Positions 1 through 12,796 are shown, numbered from the stretch's first letter. The stretch is 64,000 nt of DNA from Buttiauxella agrestis ATCC 33320 (GCA_024169445.1 JALKFA010000001.1:992001-1056000); one strand, 5' to 3'. The notes: generated by a model not told the origin, from the letters alone. Made by a program: numbers and translations.

Positions 1-166
1 CTTTGTTACCAGTTGATTTATTGTAGGTATCTGCCCATTTGGCATACACCGGCGCAGGGAAGGTTGCACCGGCACCAGTCAGGCTTGCAGCGGCGTTTGC
101 GCCAAAAGCAGTCAGGGATAAGGTCGCGGCGACAACAGTTGCGACAGTGGTACGCATAACTTTCAT
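1..166 (-). CDS. pstS: Phosphate ABC transporter substrate-binding protein PstS (5' part only)
   Basis: Only the first 55 codons are in the window; the gene runs off the left edge. The visible product starts [12 protein letters not shown], has a Sec signal peptide ending near ANA, and continues with the PstS-typical [17 protein letters not shown] block. PstS is the periplasmic phosphate-binding component of the high-affinity PstSCAB importer. The start at 166 is preceded by a good AGGAGA ribosome site. Tandem PhoB boxes lie just upstream, so phosphate-starvation control is expected. In E. coli glmS is the next gene upstream; here two extra genes intervene. Confidence 0.95.
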   Translation of the reverse strand, partial: MKVMRTTVATVVAATLSLTAFGANAAASLTGAGATFPAPVYAKWADTYNKSTGNK

Positions 167-221
167 AATGTCTCCTGCAGAGGTGAACGTAAATCGTTGT
201 TTAGTGAATGCAGGATAGAAA

Positions 222-274
222 ATAGGACAGTTTAGTGACAGTTAAATGTACGAAATATGACAGTTTTATGACAG
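222..274 (-). promoter_or_regulatory. Tandem PhoB boxes of the pstS promoter
   Basis: On the minus strand, 255-274 reads CTGTCATAAAACTGTCATAT, two CTGTCAT repeats 11 bp apart, which is a near-perfect Pho box. A second box at 222-242 contains CTGTCACTAAACTGTCCTAT. This matches the paired-box layout of E. coli pstS, where phosphorylated PhoB activates transcription. A weak -10 would fall in the A/T-rich stretch around 212-222. The remaining sequence up to 436 is A/T-rich with one inverted repeat (393-407) and no gene. Confidence 0.9.
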
Positions 275-436
275 CATCCTGCAACCAGAACACCAACAAA
301 TAAAACCATTTAAAATCAATAAATTGATATCAATAACCACAATCACTTTGTCGAAGATTATTTTTGTGTGACAGATAGAATTGTAGTTGAAGATGACAGT
401 TTGTCATAAAAGCCGTGAACAGAGCTTCTGCCATGA

Positions 437-474
437 CAGCGAAAAAAGAGCCGCCAAGTGGCAGCTCTTGTAAC
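437..474 (-). terminator. Rho-independent terminator after the amidohydrolase gene
   Basis: Read on the minus strand, the stem AAGAGCTGCC pairs with GGCGGCTCTT around a short loop and is followed by a run of T. It starts about 20 bases after the amidohydrolase stop codon, so it ends that transcript before the pstS promoter. Confidence 0.8.
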
Positions 475-495
475 GACTGTGACAATCAACCCAAC

Positions 496-2256
496 CTAGT
501 TGCCGCGATACACCTGTTGGCCTTCGAACATCGTCCACAGAACTTTTGCGTCCCTGAGGCTTTCAATGCTGACTTTCTCGAGATTGCGATCAAACAGCAC
601 GAAGTCCGCACTCTTGCCTACAGCAATGGAGCCAATCTCTTTATCACGACCAATCACTTTCGCCGCATTGATGGTATAGGCCTGCAACATCGCTGCCCGG
701 TCGATCTTTTCACTATCTGGAGGAAGCTCACCCAGCTCCCCTTTACGCGTCACTGCAGTGTAAATTGCCAGTAACGGATTAGGGCTGGAGACCGGCCAGT
801 CGCTGGCTCCCGCAATTAAGGCGTGATGGCGGTATAAGTCCCCAGCCGGATAGAGATGTGTTAATAACGGTGCCGGAACTTTTCCTTCCAGCATGGTAGT
901 TGTCGCACCATCACTATCTATACCAGCCCACAACAGTTGCATTGATGCCGCCACGTTAAGTTGCTGGAAGCGTGGAAGACTTTCCGGGCTGACCACTTCA
1001 AGGTGGGTAATGCTGTGCAAAATATTGCTGTTACCGTTCGCTTTGCGGGTACAGGCAACGGCATCCAGTGATTCCTGAACCGCACGGTCACCGATGGCAT
1101 GGAAATGCACAATCATGTTTTCGGCATCAGCCTTAGCAATCAGCTGGCAATACTTCGCCTTGTCGAGCGTATCGTTACCGCTGTAATCTGGTCGATTAAG
1201 ATAAGGCTGGCTCAGCTTCGCCGTTTGAGAAGGGTATTCGATTACGCCATCCTGGAAGATTTTAATGCCCATCAGTTTGACATCAGGCGTCTGCGAGAAT
1301 TGTTCTCTGATCGCAGCAATATCATCAATGGTGGCAGGAGAAGCGTTGATATTGACCAATGCCAGTCCGGTCATATGGCCGGTTAATTTACCGGCTTTTG
1401 CCAGAGCGGTATAAGCCGGAAGCACGCCTAAATCATTGCGCCCAGGGCTTGCATTAAACATCGGTGACAGCGGGCGAGTATTGCTCAGTGGCTCCATCCA
1501 GGCCGTTAACCCAAAACTGTTCATTACATCCGCTCCCGCTATAACAGCGCGGGAAAGTTTGGCGTCATCCATAGGTGGAATAGAACCCATTACATGGTCC
1601 CATGCGCCTTCCGTCATGAAGCCGGTTATTTTACCGTCTGGCGTTAATATCGTTCCAGATTTTATATTGGCATCTGCCTTCTCAAGCGTTTCGGCGGTAA
1701 TACCCGATTTAATTAGCATCGCCTGGTTAGCCCAACCGGTATGAGCATCTGCTCCCGCTAATACCACAGGGATGTTTTTATATTCTGGCGAATTAAACAC
1801 GCTATCCAGCAGTGGTATATTATCCCAATAACTTAGCGGTACATTACTGTAAAATTGTATACCGCGAATATCGCGTTGCGGGTTATTGTTATTTTTCTCG
1901 ACAAATGCACGAATAGCAGCGGCATCATTCATGCCATCTGGAAACTCCAGGGTGAGTGTCTGGAACCCCGCATAAGCCACATGCGCATGGCTGTCGATGA
2001 GTCCAGGCATGAGGTACTTGCCTTTTAAATCAACACGCTGAGCGTTTTCCCCTAGCTGTTGGAGAACATCCTGATATTTACCCACAGCAATAATATTTTT
2101 GCCTTCTATACCTATGGCTTCAGGATGGAGAACATTCGGATCAGAACTATATATTTCCCCGCCATAGATAATCGTTTTATTATCACTCTGCTGGGCAGCG
2201 ACAGAATAAGAAGAAATAGCGAGGGCACACACCAGATAAAGCATCGAGCGTTTCAT
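496..2256 (-). CDS. Exported amidohydrolase, YtcJ/N-substituted formamide deformylase-like
   Basis: A protein of 586 residues. Residues 1-21 are a Sec signal peptide (MKRSMLYLVCALAISS...VAA), so the enzyme should act in the periplasm. The body is an amidohydrolase family 3 metal hydrolase: the N-terminal beta sandwich leads into DSHAH (metal-binding His90 and His92), a later HFHAIGDRA block supplies more metal ligands, and the C-terminus has the typical IGSIAVGKSADFVLFD motif. Relatives hydrolyse amide or formamide bonds, but the substrate here is unknown. The start at 2256 follows GGAG at ideal spacing; an in-frame ATG 12 bases upstream overlaps that site and is less likely. It lies 62 bp downstream of an AraC-type regulator on the same strand and has its own terminator. 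The gene is absent from this position in E. coli. Confidence 0.85.
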   Translation of the reverse strand: MKRSMLYLVCALAISSYSVAAQQSDNKTIIYGGEIYSSDPNVLHPEAIGIEGKNIIAVGKYQDVLQQLGENAQRVDLKGKYLMPGLIDSHAHVAYAGFQTLTLEFPDGMNDAAAIRAFVEKNNNNPQRDIRGIQFYSNVPLSYWDNIPLLDSVFNSPEYKNIPVVLAGADAHTGWANQAMLIKSGITAETLEKADANIKSGTILTPDGKITGFMTEGAWDHVMGSIPPMDDAKLSRAVIAGADVMNSFGLTAWMEPLSNTRPLSPMFNASPGRNDLGVLPAYTALAKAGKLTGHMTGLALVNINASPATIDDIAAIREQFSQTPDVKLMGIKIFQDGVIEYPSQTAKLSQPYLNRPDYSGNDTLDKAKYCQLIAKADAENMIVHFHAIGDRAVQESLDAVACTRKANGNSNILHSITHLEVVSPESLPRFQQLNVAASMQLLWAGIDSDGATTTMLEGKVPAPLLTHLYPAGDLYRHHALIAGASDWPVSSPNPLLAIYTAVTRKGELGELPPDSEKIDRAAMLQAYTINAAKVIGRDKEIGSIAVGKSADFVLFDRNLEKVSIESLRDAKVLWTMFEGQQVYRGN

Positions 2257-2318
2257 TATTAACTCCATTGTGTTGTATTACATTTGCAAATAAATACGAC
2301 AGTTATTGTTGTAAATAT

Positions 2319-3224
2319 TTATACTGCTGGTGTGCTTTTTAACGGAATAAAAATATCAAAAACATAATAATCCAGGGCAACATCTGTTTCGTTATAATAT
2401 TTCTCATAACACGGAATATCGCTTCTGGTTAATCCCCGGTTCTTTATCCAGGCAAAAGCAATATCCCATGCGGTATCCAGATGCTCGCCATAGACAGCGA
2501 ATTTACACACGGCGTAAGTCCCACCGGCTATCGTCTGAACGGCAACACCTCGGCCAGGCTTTTCCCCATCGTGCAGTTCAATACAGACATCGGTGCGGCA
2601 TCGCGATTCCAGGGTTACCTCTGGCGCATCCCAGTAAATACATATCATCCCAGCTGGTTGCAGAGGTGTCCTGACAGGGAATGAGTTAAACAGATCCTGG
2701 TGCGTTAGCCAGCAAGTCTCTTTCCCATAAGCTCCAAATCTGCGCATATATGCCACCCGTCGAGCAGGCTGCGAAACAATGCTGGCAGAGACGAAGTTGG
2801 CCTCCTGCCAGCCGCTCTGCATGTCCTCATTCCTCAGAGAATAGGTGCTTTTTTCGGCTCCGACGTTTCCTGTCTTGCTTTTCGTCTCCGCGGAATACTG
2901 ACGGTAAAACTCCCCCGGCGAGACAGAAAAATGCTGGCGGAATGCTTTGGCAAAGTTCTGCGAGCTTGAGAACCCGACCCGTAGTGCAAGGTCGGTAATA
3001 TCTTTTCGAGGAGACTCGATAAGCCACATCGCCGCCCTTTCCATACGCAAACGACGGGTAAAACCAGCAATGGTTTCCCCTACCTGAGCCTTGAAAATAC
3101 GATGGAAGTGAAAACTGGAGACGGCGACAGCACTGGCGATTTCTTCCAGTGTCGGGTTAAAGCAGAGATTCTGGCTAATGTAATCCATCGCCTTAAATAC
3201 CTGCATTCGGTAATCCTGAGGCAT
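2319..3224 (-). CDS. AraC-family regulator with C-terminal GyrI-like effector domain
   Basis: A protein of 301 residues. Residues about 8-105 form the double helix-turn-helix of the AraC family (PTLEEIASAVAVSSFHFHRIFK, then ITDLALRVGFSSSQNFAKAFRQHF). Residues about 145-295 look like a GyrI/SOUL-type small-molecule pocket (ARRVAYMRRFGAYG, GGTYAVCKFAVYG, CYEKYYNE). This DNA-binding-first order resembles Rob and BmrR-like effector sensors. It is cytoplasmic and probably controls the adjacent exported amidohydrolase, either in the same transcript or from a promoter in the 62-bp gap; that link is inference from position. The ligand is unknown. It is not present between pstS and glmS in E. coli. 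Confidence 0.85.
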   Translation of the reverse strand: MPQDYRMQVFKAMDYISQNLCFNPTLEEIASAVAVSSFHFHRIFKAQVGETIAGFTRRLRMERAAMWLIESPRKDITDLALRVGFSSSQNFAKAFRQHFSVSPGEFYRQYSAETKSKTGNVGAEKSTYSLRNEDMQSGWQEANFVSASIVSQPARRVAYMRRFGAYGKETCWLTHQDLFNSFPVRTPLQPAGMICIYWDAPEVTLESRCRTDVCIELHDGEKPGRGVAVQTIAGGTYAVCKFAVYGEHLDTAWDIAFAWIKNRGLTRSDIPCYEKYYNETDVALDYYVFDIFIPLKSTPAV

Positions 3225-3324
3225 AGCGTTAACTATCTTCTGAATGGCGCGAGTTCATTCCGGTAATTTACGGACAGAAAGCCTGTTAGGGTACGCATTA
3301 ATCAGCAACGTGTGAGCCGGGCAT

Positions 3325-3372
3325 AAAAAAATCCGGTGTGCTTTTCTATCAGCACCACCGGATTTTTTATTA
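3325..3372 (-). terminator. Rho-independent terminator of glmUS
   Basis: On the minus strand, AAATCCGGTGGTGC pairs with GCACACCGGATTT around a loop, then a T-run. It lies about 40 bases after the glmS stop codon and separates the glmUS transcript from the regulator gene. Confidence 0.85.
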
Positions 3373-3412
3373 GTGACGATTCTGTAAGCAGAATCGCCTT
3401 AGCGAACGCGCT

Positions 3413-5242
3413 TTATTCTACGGTGACCGATTTTGCCAGGTTACGCGGCTGGTCAACGTCGGTGCCTTTAATCAGTGCGACGTGATAAGACAGCAACTGC
3501 AACGGTACAGTGTAGAAGATAGGTGCGATGACTTCTTCCACATGTGGCATCTCGATGATGTGCATGTTGTCGCTACTGGTAAATCCTGCATCCTGATCGG
3601 CGAAGACATACAGATGACCGCCACGAGCACGAACTTCTTCGATGTTCGATTTCAGTTTTTCCAGCAGTTCGTTGTTTGGAGCCACAACGATAACCGGCAT
3701 GTCCGCATCAATCAGCGCCAGTGGGCCGTGTTTCAGCTCACCCGCCGCGTAGGCTTCTGCGTGGATATAAGAAATCTCTTTGAGCTTCAGCGCACCTTCC
3801 ATTGCGATTGGATACTGGTCGCCACGGCCTAAGAACAGCGCATGATGTTTGTCAGAGAAATCTTCAGCCAGCGCTTCAATGCGTTTGTCCTGAGACAACA
3901 TTTGCTCAATGCGGCTCGGCAGCGCCTGCAAACCATGAACAATATCTTGCTCAATAGACGCATCAGCCCCTTTCAGGCGGCTCAATTTCGCCACCAGCAT
4001 CAGCAGAACGGTAAGCTGAGTGGTAAATGCTTTGGTGGATGCGACACCGATTTCAGTGCCCGCATTAGTCATCAGCGCCAGATCGGATTCGCGCACCAGG
4101 GAAGAACCCGGCACGTTACAGATAGCCAGTGAACCCAAATAACCCAGCTCTTTGGACAAACGCAGCGCCGCGAGGGTATCTGCCGTTTCGCCGGACTGAG
4201 AAAGGGTGATCATCAGGCTATTACGGCGCACCGCCGATTTACGGTAGCGGAATTCAGAAGCGATTTCGACATCACACGGCACGCCTGCCAGTGATTCAAA
4301 CCAGTAGCGCGAAACCATGCCCGAGTTATAAGAAGTGCCGCACGCCACAATCTGGATGTGCTCAACCTGAGACAGCATTTCGTTAGCTTTCGGGCCAAGC
4401 TCAGAGAGATCAACCGCACCGTGGCTAATGCGCCCGGTCAGGGTATTTTTAATCGCGTTCGGTTGTTCGTAGATTTCTTTCTGCATGTAGTGGCGATAAA
4501 TACCTTTGTCGCCCGCGTCATATTGCAGATTAGATTCGATGTCCGGACGTTTAACCTGCTCGCCTTTGGTGTCAAACACGGTGACAGCACGACGAGTCAC
4601 TTCCGCGATGTCGCCTTCTTCCAGGAAGATAAAGCGACGCGTGACCGGCAACAGAGCCAGTTGGTCGGATGCGATAAAGTTTTCACCCATGCCGAGGCCG
4701 ATAACCATCGGGCTACCAGAACGCGCTGCCAGCAGAACGTCCGGATTGCGGGTATCCATGATCACAGTACCGTAAGCGCCACGTAGTTGCGGGATAGTAC
4801 GCAGCACGGCTTCACGCAGAGTACCGCCCTGCTCCAGTTCCCAGTGAACTAAATGCGCGATAACTTCGGTATCGGTCTGTGAAACGAAGGTGTAACCGCG
4901 ACCCTGCAGTGTTTCACGCAGTGGTTCATAGTTTTCAATAATACCGTTGTGAACCACAACAATATGTTCGGAAACATGCGGGTGAGCGTTTACTTCGGAA
5001 GGTTCGCCGTGAGTCGCCCAGCGAGTGTGAGCTATACCGGTACCGCCATGCAGCGCAGTTTCCGCTGCTGCTTCAGCCAGTTTGTTCACTTTACCCAAGC
5101 GGCGCAGACGGGTCATATGACCTTTTTCGTCAACTACAGCCAGACCCGCGGAGTCATAACCACGGTATTCCAGACGACGTAGTCCTTCGAGAAGGATTTC
5201 AGCGATATCACGTTGCGCAACCGCGCCAACAATTCCACACAT
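3413..5242 (-). CDS. glmS: Glutamine--fructose-6-phosphate aminotransferase GlmS
   Basis: A 609-residue cytoplasmic enzyme that makes glucosamine-6-phosphate from fructose-6-phosphate and glutamine, the first step to UDP-GlcNAc. The product begins MCGIVGAV, so Cys2 becomes the N-terminal nucleophile of the class II glutaminase domain (residues about 2-220). Two SIS sugar-isomerase domains follow (about 285-600), with CGTSYNSG and SQSGETADT motifs. It ends with SVTVE as in E. coli. It follows glmU in a bicistronic arrangement. In E. coli the glmUS mRNA is cut near the glmU stop and glmS is activated by the sRNA GlmZ; the 181-base leader between the genes would be the site of that control here. 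Confidence 0.98.
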   Translation of the reverse strand: MCGIVGAVAQRDIAEILLEGLRRLEYRGYDSAGLAVVDEKGHMTRLRRLGKVNKLAEAAAETALHGGTGIAHTRWATHGEPSEVNAHPHVSEHIVVVHNGIIENYEPLRETLQGRGYTFVSQTDTEVIAHLVHWELEQGGTLREAVLRTIPQLRGAYGTVIMDTRNPDVLLAARSGSPMVIGLGMGENFIASDQLALLPVTRRFIFLEEGDIAEVTRRAVTVFDTKGEQVKRPDIESNLQYDAGDKGIYRHYMQKEIYEQPNAIKNTLTGRISHGAVDLSELGPKANEMLSQVEHIQIVACGTSYNSGMVSRYWFESLAGVPCDVEIASEFRYRKSAVRRNSLMITLSQSGETADTLAALRLSKELGYLGSLAICNVPGSSLVRESDLALMTNAGTEIGVASTKAFTTQLTVLLMLVAKLSRLKGADASIEQDIVHGLQALPSRIEQMLSQDKRIEALAEDFSDKHHALFLGRGDQYPIAMEGALKLKEISYIHAEAYAAGELKHGPLALIDADMPVIVVAPNNELLEKLKSNIEEVRARGGHLYVFADQDAGFTSSDNMHIIEMPHVEEVIAPIFYTVPLQLLSYHVALIKGTDVDQPRNLAKSVTVE

Positions 5243-5379
5243 AAGATTAGTTTCCTGATAATGGCATTACGCCATGTGTTGTCGCTGACCTGTATTTTCC
5301 GGTTTTTTCCGGAGCCCCGAGCCTTGTAGAGAGTGGGGTTATAGTTTTGGTACTGCAATTGGGCGGGGGAATATGTTTT

Positions 5380-5418
5380 CCCCTCACCAAAAAACGCCTT
5401 CTCCTGAGGGAGAGGGGA
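5380..5418. repeat. Imperfect palindrome in the glmU-glmS spacer
   Basis: CCCTCACC near 5380 and GAGGGAGAGGGG near 5406 form an interrupted inverted repeat with an inner CTTCTCC/GAGGGAG pairing. It resembles the CCCTCACC...GGGAGAGGG intergenic units common in enteric genomes. It sits only a few bases after the glmU stop codon, inside the region where the E. coli glmUS mRNA is processed, and could affect cleavage or stability. The rest of the spacer (5243-5379) is the glmS leader; no gene is present. Confidence 0.5.
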
Positions 5419-5423
5419 TAAAA

Positions 5424-6794
5424 TTATTTTTTCTTCACCGGACGCTGCCAGCCCTGGATATGAGTCTGCTTCACGCGACTCACTACCAGTTCATCTTCAC
5501 CCACGTTACGCGTGACAGTCGTGCCCGCGCCAATGGTTGCGCCACGAGCCACGGTCACCGGTGCCACCAGCTGGCTGTCGGAACCGACAAATACGTCATC
5601 GCCGATGATAGTTTTAAACTTGTTCGCACCGTCGTAATTACAGGTAATGGTGCCGGCACCGATATTCACGTTATCGCCAATTTCAGCATCGCCTAAATAA
5701 CTCAAATGACCGGCTTTGGAACCTTTACCTAAACGGGCTTTTTTCATTTCCACGAAGTTGCCAACGTGCGCGCCTTCTGCCAGTTCGGCCCCAGGACGCA
5801 AACGAGCAAATGGACCGATGGTGCACGCGCTCGCAAGATTTGCATCTTCCACAACGGAATACGGGCTGATTTCACAGTCATCGCCAATCACGCTGTTTTT
5901 AATCACGCAACCGGTACCAATTTTGACGCGATGACCTAACGTCACTTTTCCTTCAATAATGACATTAGTATCAATTTCAACATCACGCCCATGTGTCAGT
6001 TCACCGCGTAGGTCGAAACGAGACGGATCACGCAACATGACCCCTGCTAACAGCAGTTTATCGGCCTGCTCAGTTTGGTAGACGCGCTCAAGGCGGGACA
6101 GTTGCAGACGGTTGTTTACGCCTTCAACTTCACTTAAACGATCGGGATGAACTGCCGTTATTTCGCGGCCTTCATGGTGTGCCAGCGCGATAATATCGGT
6201 GATATAGAATTCACCCTGAGCATTGTTGTTATCGAGCTTCGCCAACCAACGTTTCAGGTCAGCGCCATTGGCCACCAGAATACCGGTGTTGATTTCGTCA
6301 ATTTTGCGTTGTTCTTCAGTGGCATCTTTATGTTCAACAATGCCAACAACTTTGCCATTTTCACGAGCGATGCGGCCATAACCGGTTGGATCGTCCAGTT
6401 TTACCGTGAGCAGACCAATGCCACCTTGCGGTTTGGCATCACGCAGGCGTTGTAAGGATTCAACAGAAATAAGCGGCACGTCGCCGTAGAGCATCAGGAT
6501 ATCTTCATCATCGGCAAAGAAAGGTGCCGCTTGCTGCATCGCGTGGCCGGTGCCTAATTGCTCAGCCTGCAAAACCCAGTTAAGTACGCCATCACCGAGC
6601 GTGTTTTTCAGCAAGTCACCACCGTGACCGTAAACCAGATGCACACGCTGCGCGCCTAAATTATTCGCCGCATCAATAACATGCTGAACCATAGGTTTCC
6701 CGGCAAGGGTATGTAATACCTTCGGGAGGTCTGAATACATGCGAGTCCCTTTGCCTGCGGCTAGGATAACCACGCTCATCGCATTGTTTGACAT
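5424..6794 (-). CDS. glmU: Bifunctional GlcNAc-1-P uridyltransferase / GlcN-1-P acetyltransferase GlmU
   Basis: A 456-residue enzyme that acetylates glucosamine-1-phosphate and then joins it to UTP, giving UDP-GlcNAc for peptidoglycan and lipopolysaccharide. Residues about 1-230 are the nucleotidyltransferase with the signature LAAGKGTRM (11-19). Residues about 250-437 are the left-handed beta-helix acetyltransferase, seen as repeated hexapeptides ([31 protein letters not shown]). The C-terminus GWQRPVKKK is as in E. coli. It is the first gene of glmUS; the 300-base region upstream separates it from the atp terminator. Confidence 0.98.
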   Translation of the reverse strand: MSNNAMSVVILAAGKGTRMYSDLPKVLHTLAGKPMVQHVIDAANNLGAQRVHLVYGHGGDLLKNTLGDGVLNWVLQAEQLGTGHAMQQAAPFFADDEDILMLYGDVPLISVESLQRLRDAKPQGGIGLLTVKLDDPTGYGRIARENGKVVGIVEHKDATEEQRKIDEINTGILVANGADLKRWLAKLDNNNAQGEFYITDIIALAHHEGREITAVHPDRLSEVEGVNNRLQLSRLERVYQTEQADKLLLAGVMLRDPSRFDLRGELTHGRDVEIDTNVIIEGKVTLGHRVKIGTGCVIKNSVIGDDCEISPYSVVEDANLASACTIGPFARLRPGAELAEGAHVGNFVEMKKARLGKGSKAGHLSYLGDAEIGDNVNIGAGTITCNYDGANKFKTIIGDDVFVGSDSQLVAPVTVARGATIGAGTTVTRNVGEDELVVSRVKQTHIQGWQRPVKKK

Positions 6795-7050
6795 ACGCGT
6801 CCTGACTTTAATTTGAGAGTGAAGTAAAACGATTTCTCGTTGAAAATTCTACATATTTTGCAACACAAATTGCACTGCCGGAAATTTATACATCGCGGCA
6901 GAATGCAGACAGATTTGACGGCTAAGTTTAGGCTTTTTTGCTGCAAACAAGTACTACAGATGCGTATGAAAGGAGCTATGCCATTGGTTTAAAGCTTATT
7001 TTCAACCTGAAATAAAGCCTGGTTTATTGCTAAGAATGGCTGTCGAAGAG
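6795..7050. other. glmU upstream intergenic region
   Basis: A 256-base A/T-rich stretch between glmU and the atp terminator, with no ORF or RNA gene that I recognise. The glmU promoter should lie here. I could not see convincing NagC operators, which control glmUS in E. coli. Confidence 0.5.
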
Positions 7051-7051
7051 G

Positions 7052-7091
7052 TAAAAAAAAAATGCCAGTCAGGGAAACCTGGCTGGCATTT
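7052..7091 (-). terminator. Rho-independent terminator of the atp operon
   Basis: Minus-strand stem AAATGCCAGCCAGG pairs with CCTGACTGGCATTT and runs into ten T residues. It lies 19 bases beyond the atpC stop codon and is a textbook intrinsic terminator. Confidence 0.92.
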
Positions 7092-7109
7092 GTCTTTTCA
7101 AGCAGGTAG

Positions 7110-7529
7110 TTACATCGCTTTTCTGGTCAACTCGATAACACGAAGTTTCGCGATCGCTTTAGCCAGTTCAGCAGAAGCCTGAGCGTAGTCCACATCTCCG
7201 TGGGAAGTGTGCATACGCTCTTCCGCTTTACGCTTCGCTTCCAGGGCTCGAGCTTCGTCGAGGTCCTGCCCACGAATCGCGGTATCGGCCAGCACCGTAA
7301 CGGTGCCAGGTTGCACTTCCAACACACCACCGGACAGGTAGATATACTCTTCTTGTCCGTGCTGTTTCACGATGCGGATCATACCAGGCTTAATGGCGGT
7401 GAGCAGCGGTGCGTGACCAGGGTAAATACCCAGTTCGCCTTCGCAACCCGTTACCTGGATCTTCTCAACCAGACCGGAGAACATTTGGCTCTCCGCGCTG
7501 ACGACGTCCAGGTGGTAAGTCATTGCCAT
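7110..7529 (-). CDS. atpC: ATP synthase epsilon subunit AtpC
   Basis: 139 residues, the same length as in E. coli. It is the epsilon subunit of the F1 central stalk, which couples gamma rotation to the c-ring and can inhibit ATP hydrolysis. The N-terminal beta sandwich begins [19 protein letters not shown] with [19 protein letters not shown]; the C-terminal two-helix hairpin is Ala/Lys/Glu-rich and ends VIELTRKAM. It is the last gene of the atp operon, 20 bases after atpD, with the operon terminator just downstream. Confidence 0.98.
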   Translation of the reverse strand: MAMTYHLDVVSAESQMFSGLVEKIQVTGCEGELGIYPGHAPLLTAIKPGMIRIVKQHGQEEYIYLSGGVLEVQPGTVTVLADTAIRGQDLDEARALEAKRKAEERMHTSHGDVDYAQASAELAKAIAKLRVIELTRKAM

Positions 7530-7549
7530 ATCACCCTCCGATTAAGGCG

Positions 7550-9824
<2,275 letters not shown>

Positions 9825-9874
9825 GAGCTTCTCCTCAATGCCTTGCGGCTTGCCCTAAGACAAGCCGCCAGACT

Positions 9875-11416
9875 TTACCAGGACTGAGTTGCTTTGAAGG
9901 AATCGAGGATGCCTTTCAGCTTGCCTTCGATTTCGTCGTTATAGCCACCAGATTGGTTGATTTCTTGCATCAGTGGAGCATGGTCACGGTCAACGTAAGC
10001 CATCAGAGCGGCTTCGAAGCTACCGATTTTAGCCAGTTCCACATCTTCGAGGTAACCACGTTCAGCAGCGAACAGAACCAGAGACTGCTGCGCAACAGAC
10101 ATCGGCGCATATTGTTTCTGCTTCAGAAGCTCGGTCACTTTTTGACCGTGATTCAGCTGCTTACGGGTCGCGTCGTCAAGGTCAGATGCAAACTGAGAGA
10201 ACGCAGCCAGTTCACGATACTGTGCCAGAGCGGTACGGATACCACCGGACAGTTTTTTCATGATCTTGGTCTGAGCAGCACCACCAACACGCGATACGGA
10301 GATACCCGGGTTAACCGCAGGACGAATACCGGCGTTAAACAGGTTGGATTCCAGGAAGATCTGACCATCGGTAATAGAAATTACGTTGGTCGGAACGAAC
10401 GCGGAAACGTCGCCAGCTTGAGTTTCGATAATCGGCAGAGCAGTCAGGGAACCGGTTTTACCTTTCACTTCACCTTTGGTGAATGCTTCAACGTACTCGG
10501 CGTTAACACGCGCAGCACGTTCCAGCAGACGGGAGTGGAGGTAGAACACGTCGCCTGGGAATGCTTCACGACCTGGTGGACGACGAAGCAGCAGGGAGAT
10601 CTGGCGGTACGCAACAGCCTGTTTAGACAGGTCATCGTATACGATCAGTGCATCTTCACCGCGGTCACGGAAGTATTCGCCCATTGCGCAACCAGCATAC
10701 GGAGCCAGGTATTGCAGTGCAGCGGATTCAGAAGCAGTAGCAACCACCACGATGGTGTTAGCCAGTGCGCCGTGTTCTTCCAGTTTGCGAACCACGTTAG
10801 AAATAGTGGATGCTTTCTGGCCGATAGCAACGTAGATACATTTGATGCCGGAATCACGTTGGTTGATGATGGCATCGATCGCCAGCGCTGTTTTACCAGT
10901 CTGACGGTCACCGATGACCAGCTCACGCTGACCACGGCCGATTGGAATCATGGCATCAACAGACTTATAACCAGTCTGAACTGGTTGGTCTACCGATTGA
11001 CGCTCGATTACGCCCGGAGCAATCGCTTCAACAGCAGCAAAGCCGTCGTGGTCCAGAGGACCTTTACCGTCGATTGGCGCACCCAGGGTGTTCACCACGC
11101 GGCCCAGCAGGCCACGGCCAACTGGTACTTCAAGAATACGGCCAGTACACTTAACTTTCATGCCTTCGGCAAGGTCAGCGTACGGACCCATTACTACCGC
11201 ACCTACAGAGTCGCGCTCAAGGTTCAGTGCAATGGCGTAACGGTTTCCCGGAAGGGAAATCATCTCACCCTGCATTACATCGGCCAGGCCGTGTACGCGG
11301 ATGATACCGTCACTTACAGAAACGATTGTACCTTCGTTGTGAGCCTCGCTCACAACACTGAACTGAGCAATGCGCTGCTTGATCAGTTCGCTGATTTCGG
11401 TGGAATTCAGTTGCAT
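9875..11416 (-). CDS. atpA: ATP synthase alpha subunit AtpA
   Basis: 513 residues, the E. coli length; the non-catalytic nucleotide-binding subunit of F1. P-loop GDRQTGKT near residues 169-176, and the alpha-type arginine finger lies in the [11 protein letters not shown] region. The start [16 protein letters not shown] is the family start. A 536-codon open frame on the opposite strand (9953-11563) is a codon-bias shadow of this gene. Confidence 0.98.
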   Translation of the reverse strand: MQLNSTEISELIKQRIAQFSVVSEAHNEGTIVSVSDGIIRVHGLADVMQGEMISLPGNRYAIALNLERDSVGAVVMGPYADLAEGMKVKCTGRILEVPVGRGLLGRVVNTLGAPIDGKGPLDHDGFAAVEAIAPGVIERQSVDQPVQTGYKSVDAMIPIGRGQRELVIGDRQTGKTALAIDAIINQRDSGIKCIYVAIGQKASTISNVVRKLEEHGALANTIVVVATASESAALQYLAPYAGCAMGEYFRDRGEDALIVYDDLSKQAVAYRQISLLLRRPPGREAFPGDVFYLHSRLLERAARVNAEYVEAFTKGEVKGKTGSLTALPIIETQAGDVSAFVPTNVISITDGQIFLESNLFNAGIRPAVNPGISVSRVGGAAQTKIMKKLSGGIRTALAQYRELAAFSQFASDLDDATRKQLNHGQKVTELLKQKQYAPMSVAQQSLVLFAAERGYLEDVELAKIGSFEAALMAYVDRDHAPLMQEINQSGGYNDEIEGKLKGILDSFKATQSW

Positions 11417-11428
11417 GCTCCAGTCCCC

Positions 11429-11962
11429 TTAAGACTGCAAGACGTCTGTCAGGCGATCAAGACGGCCGCGTACGCTACCATCAATGACCATATCACCCGC
11501 ACGGATGATGACACCTGCCATTACAGACTTATCAATTTTGCAATTCAGCTTAACTTTGCGTGACAGACGTTTTTCCATCGCGGCGCTGATTTTCGAAAGC
11601 TGGGCTTCGTTTAACGCGCTGGCAGAAGTCACTTCGACTTCAACCGTAGCCTCGCGGGCTGCACGCAGTTGAACGAATTGCTCTAGAACATCAGGAAGAA
11701 CCTTCAAACGACCGTTTTCAGCCATCACCTTAATCAGGTTCTGGCCGTTGGCGTCTAACTGGTCACCACAAATAGAGATAAACGACTGAGAGAGCGTTTC
11801 CGGGGCTAAAGCGCCGGAGAGTAGCTCTGTCATTTGTTCGTTTTTAGACACCTCAGCAGCGAAAGCTAGCATAGACTGCCAGTTATCAATGCCTTGGTGT
11901 TCGACGGCAAAGTCAAAAGCTGCTTTGGCGTAGGGGCGAGCTACAGTTACAAATTCAGACAT
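11429..11962 (-). CDS. atpH: ATP synthase delta subunit AtpH
   Basis: 177 residues; the F1 subunit that ties the tops of alpha subunits to the peripheral stalk (b2). It starts [19 protein letters not shown] and has the C-terminal conserved [21 protein letters not shown] block typical of OSCP/delta. It is 12 bases upstream of atpA and 14 bases downstream of atpF in the operon. Confidence 0.98.
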   Translation of the reverse strand: MSEFVTVARPYAKAAFDFAVEHQGIDNWQSMLAFAAEVSKNEQMTELLSGALAPETLSQSFISICGDQLDANGQNLIKVMAENGRLKVLPDVLEQFVQLRAAREATVEVEVTSASALNEAQLSKISAAMEKRLSRKVKLNCKIDKSVMAGVIIRAGDMVIDGSVRGRLDRLTDVLQS

Positions 11963-11976
11963 CAGCCCCTCCCTCC

Positions 11977-12447
11977 TTACAGTTCAGCGACCAGTTTATC
12001 AACGATGTCGCTGTTAGCAGCTTCATCCACGGAACGTTCAATGATCTTCTCGGCACCGGCAATTGCCAGCAGAGCCACTTGCTTACGCAGTTCTTCACGA
12101 GCGCGTTTACGCTCAGCGTCGATTTCTGCCTGAGCCTGTGCAACGATTTTGTCACGTTCCTGCTCTGCCTCGGTTTTAGCTTCTTCAAGGATCTGTGAGC
12201 GGCGTTTGTTCGCTTGCTCAATAATCACCTGAGCTTCCGCTTTGGCTTTTTTCAGCTGGTCGGTCGCGTTGGCCTGTGCAAGGTCAAGGTCCTTTTTGGC
12301 ACGTTCTGCAGAAGAGAGACCGTCAGCAATTTCTTGTTGACGCTTCTCGATGGCAGCCATGATTGGCGGCCATACGTACTTCATGCAGAACAGAACAAAC
12401 AGGACAAACGCGATGGCCTGGCCGAGGATTGTTGCGTTAAGATTCAC
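11977..12447 (-). CDS. atpF: ATP synthase subunit b AtpF
   Basis: 156 residues, as in E. coli; it forms the dimeric peripheral stalk. One N-terminal membrane helix ([22 protein letters not shown], about 4-26) is followed by a long charged coiled coil rich in Ala, Lys, Glu and Arg up to the C-terminus [10 protein letters not shown], which binds delta. It lies between atpE and atpH. Confidence 0.98.
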   Translation of the reverse strand: MNLNATILGQAIAFVLFVLFCMKYVWPPIMAAIEKRQQEIADGLSSAERAKKDLDLAQANATDQLKKAKAEAQVIIEQANKRRSQILEEAKTEAEQERDKIVAQAQAEIDAERKRAREELRKQVALLAIAGAEKIIERSVDEAANSDIVDKLVAEL

Positions 12448-12497
12448 AGCACAATGCCTCTTTGTTAGTTAACGTTCTGATATTGCTTGATATGTTA

Positions 12498-12766
<269 letters not shown>

Positions 12767-12796
12767 TCAGTTAAAACGCAGTAGTGGTAAGTAAAA

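Noticed and set aside
415-774. A 119-codon plus-strand frame over the end of the amidohydrolase
   Set aside because: It overlaps the terminator and the antisense of a well-supported gene and shows no protein-family features.
9953-11563. A 536-codon open frame on the plus strand opposite atpA
   Set aside because: It is a codon-bias mirror of atpA and the start of atpH. The translation is low in complexity, rich in Thr, Arg, Phe and Gln, has no recognisable motif and has no ribosome site.
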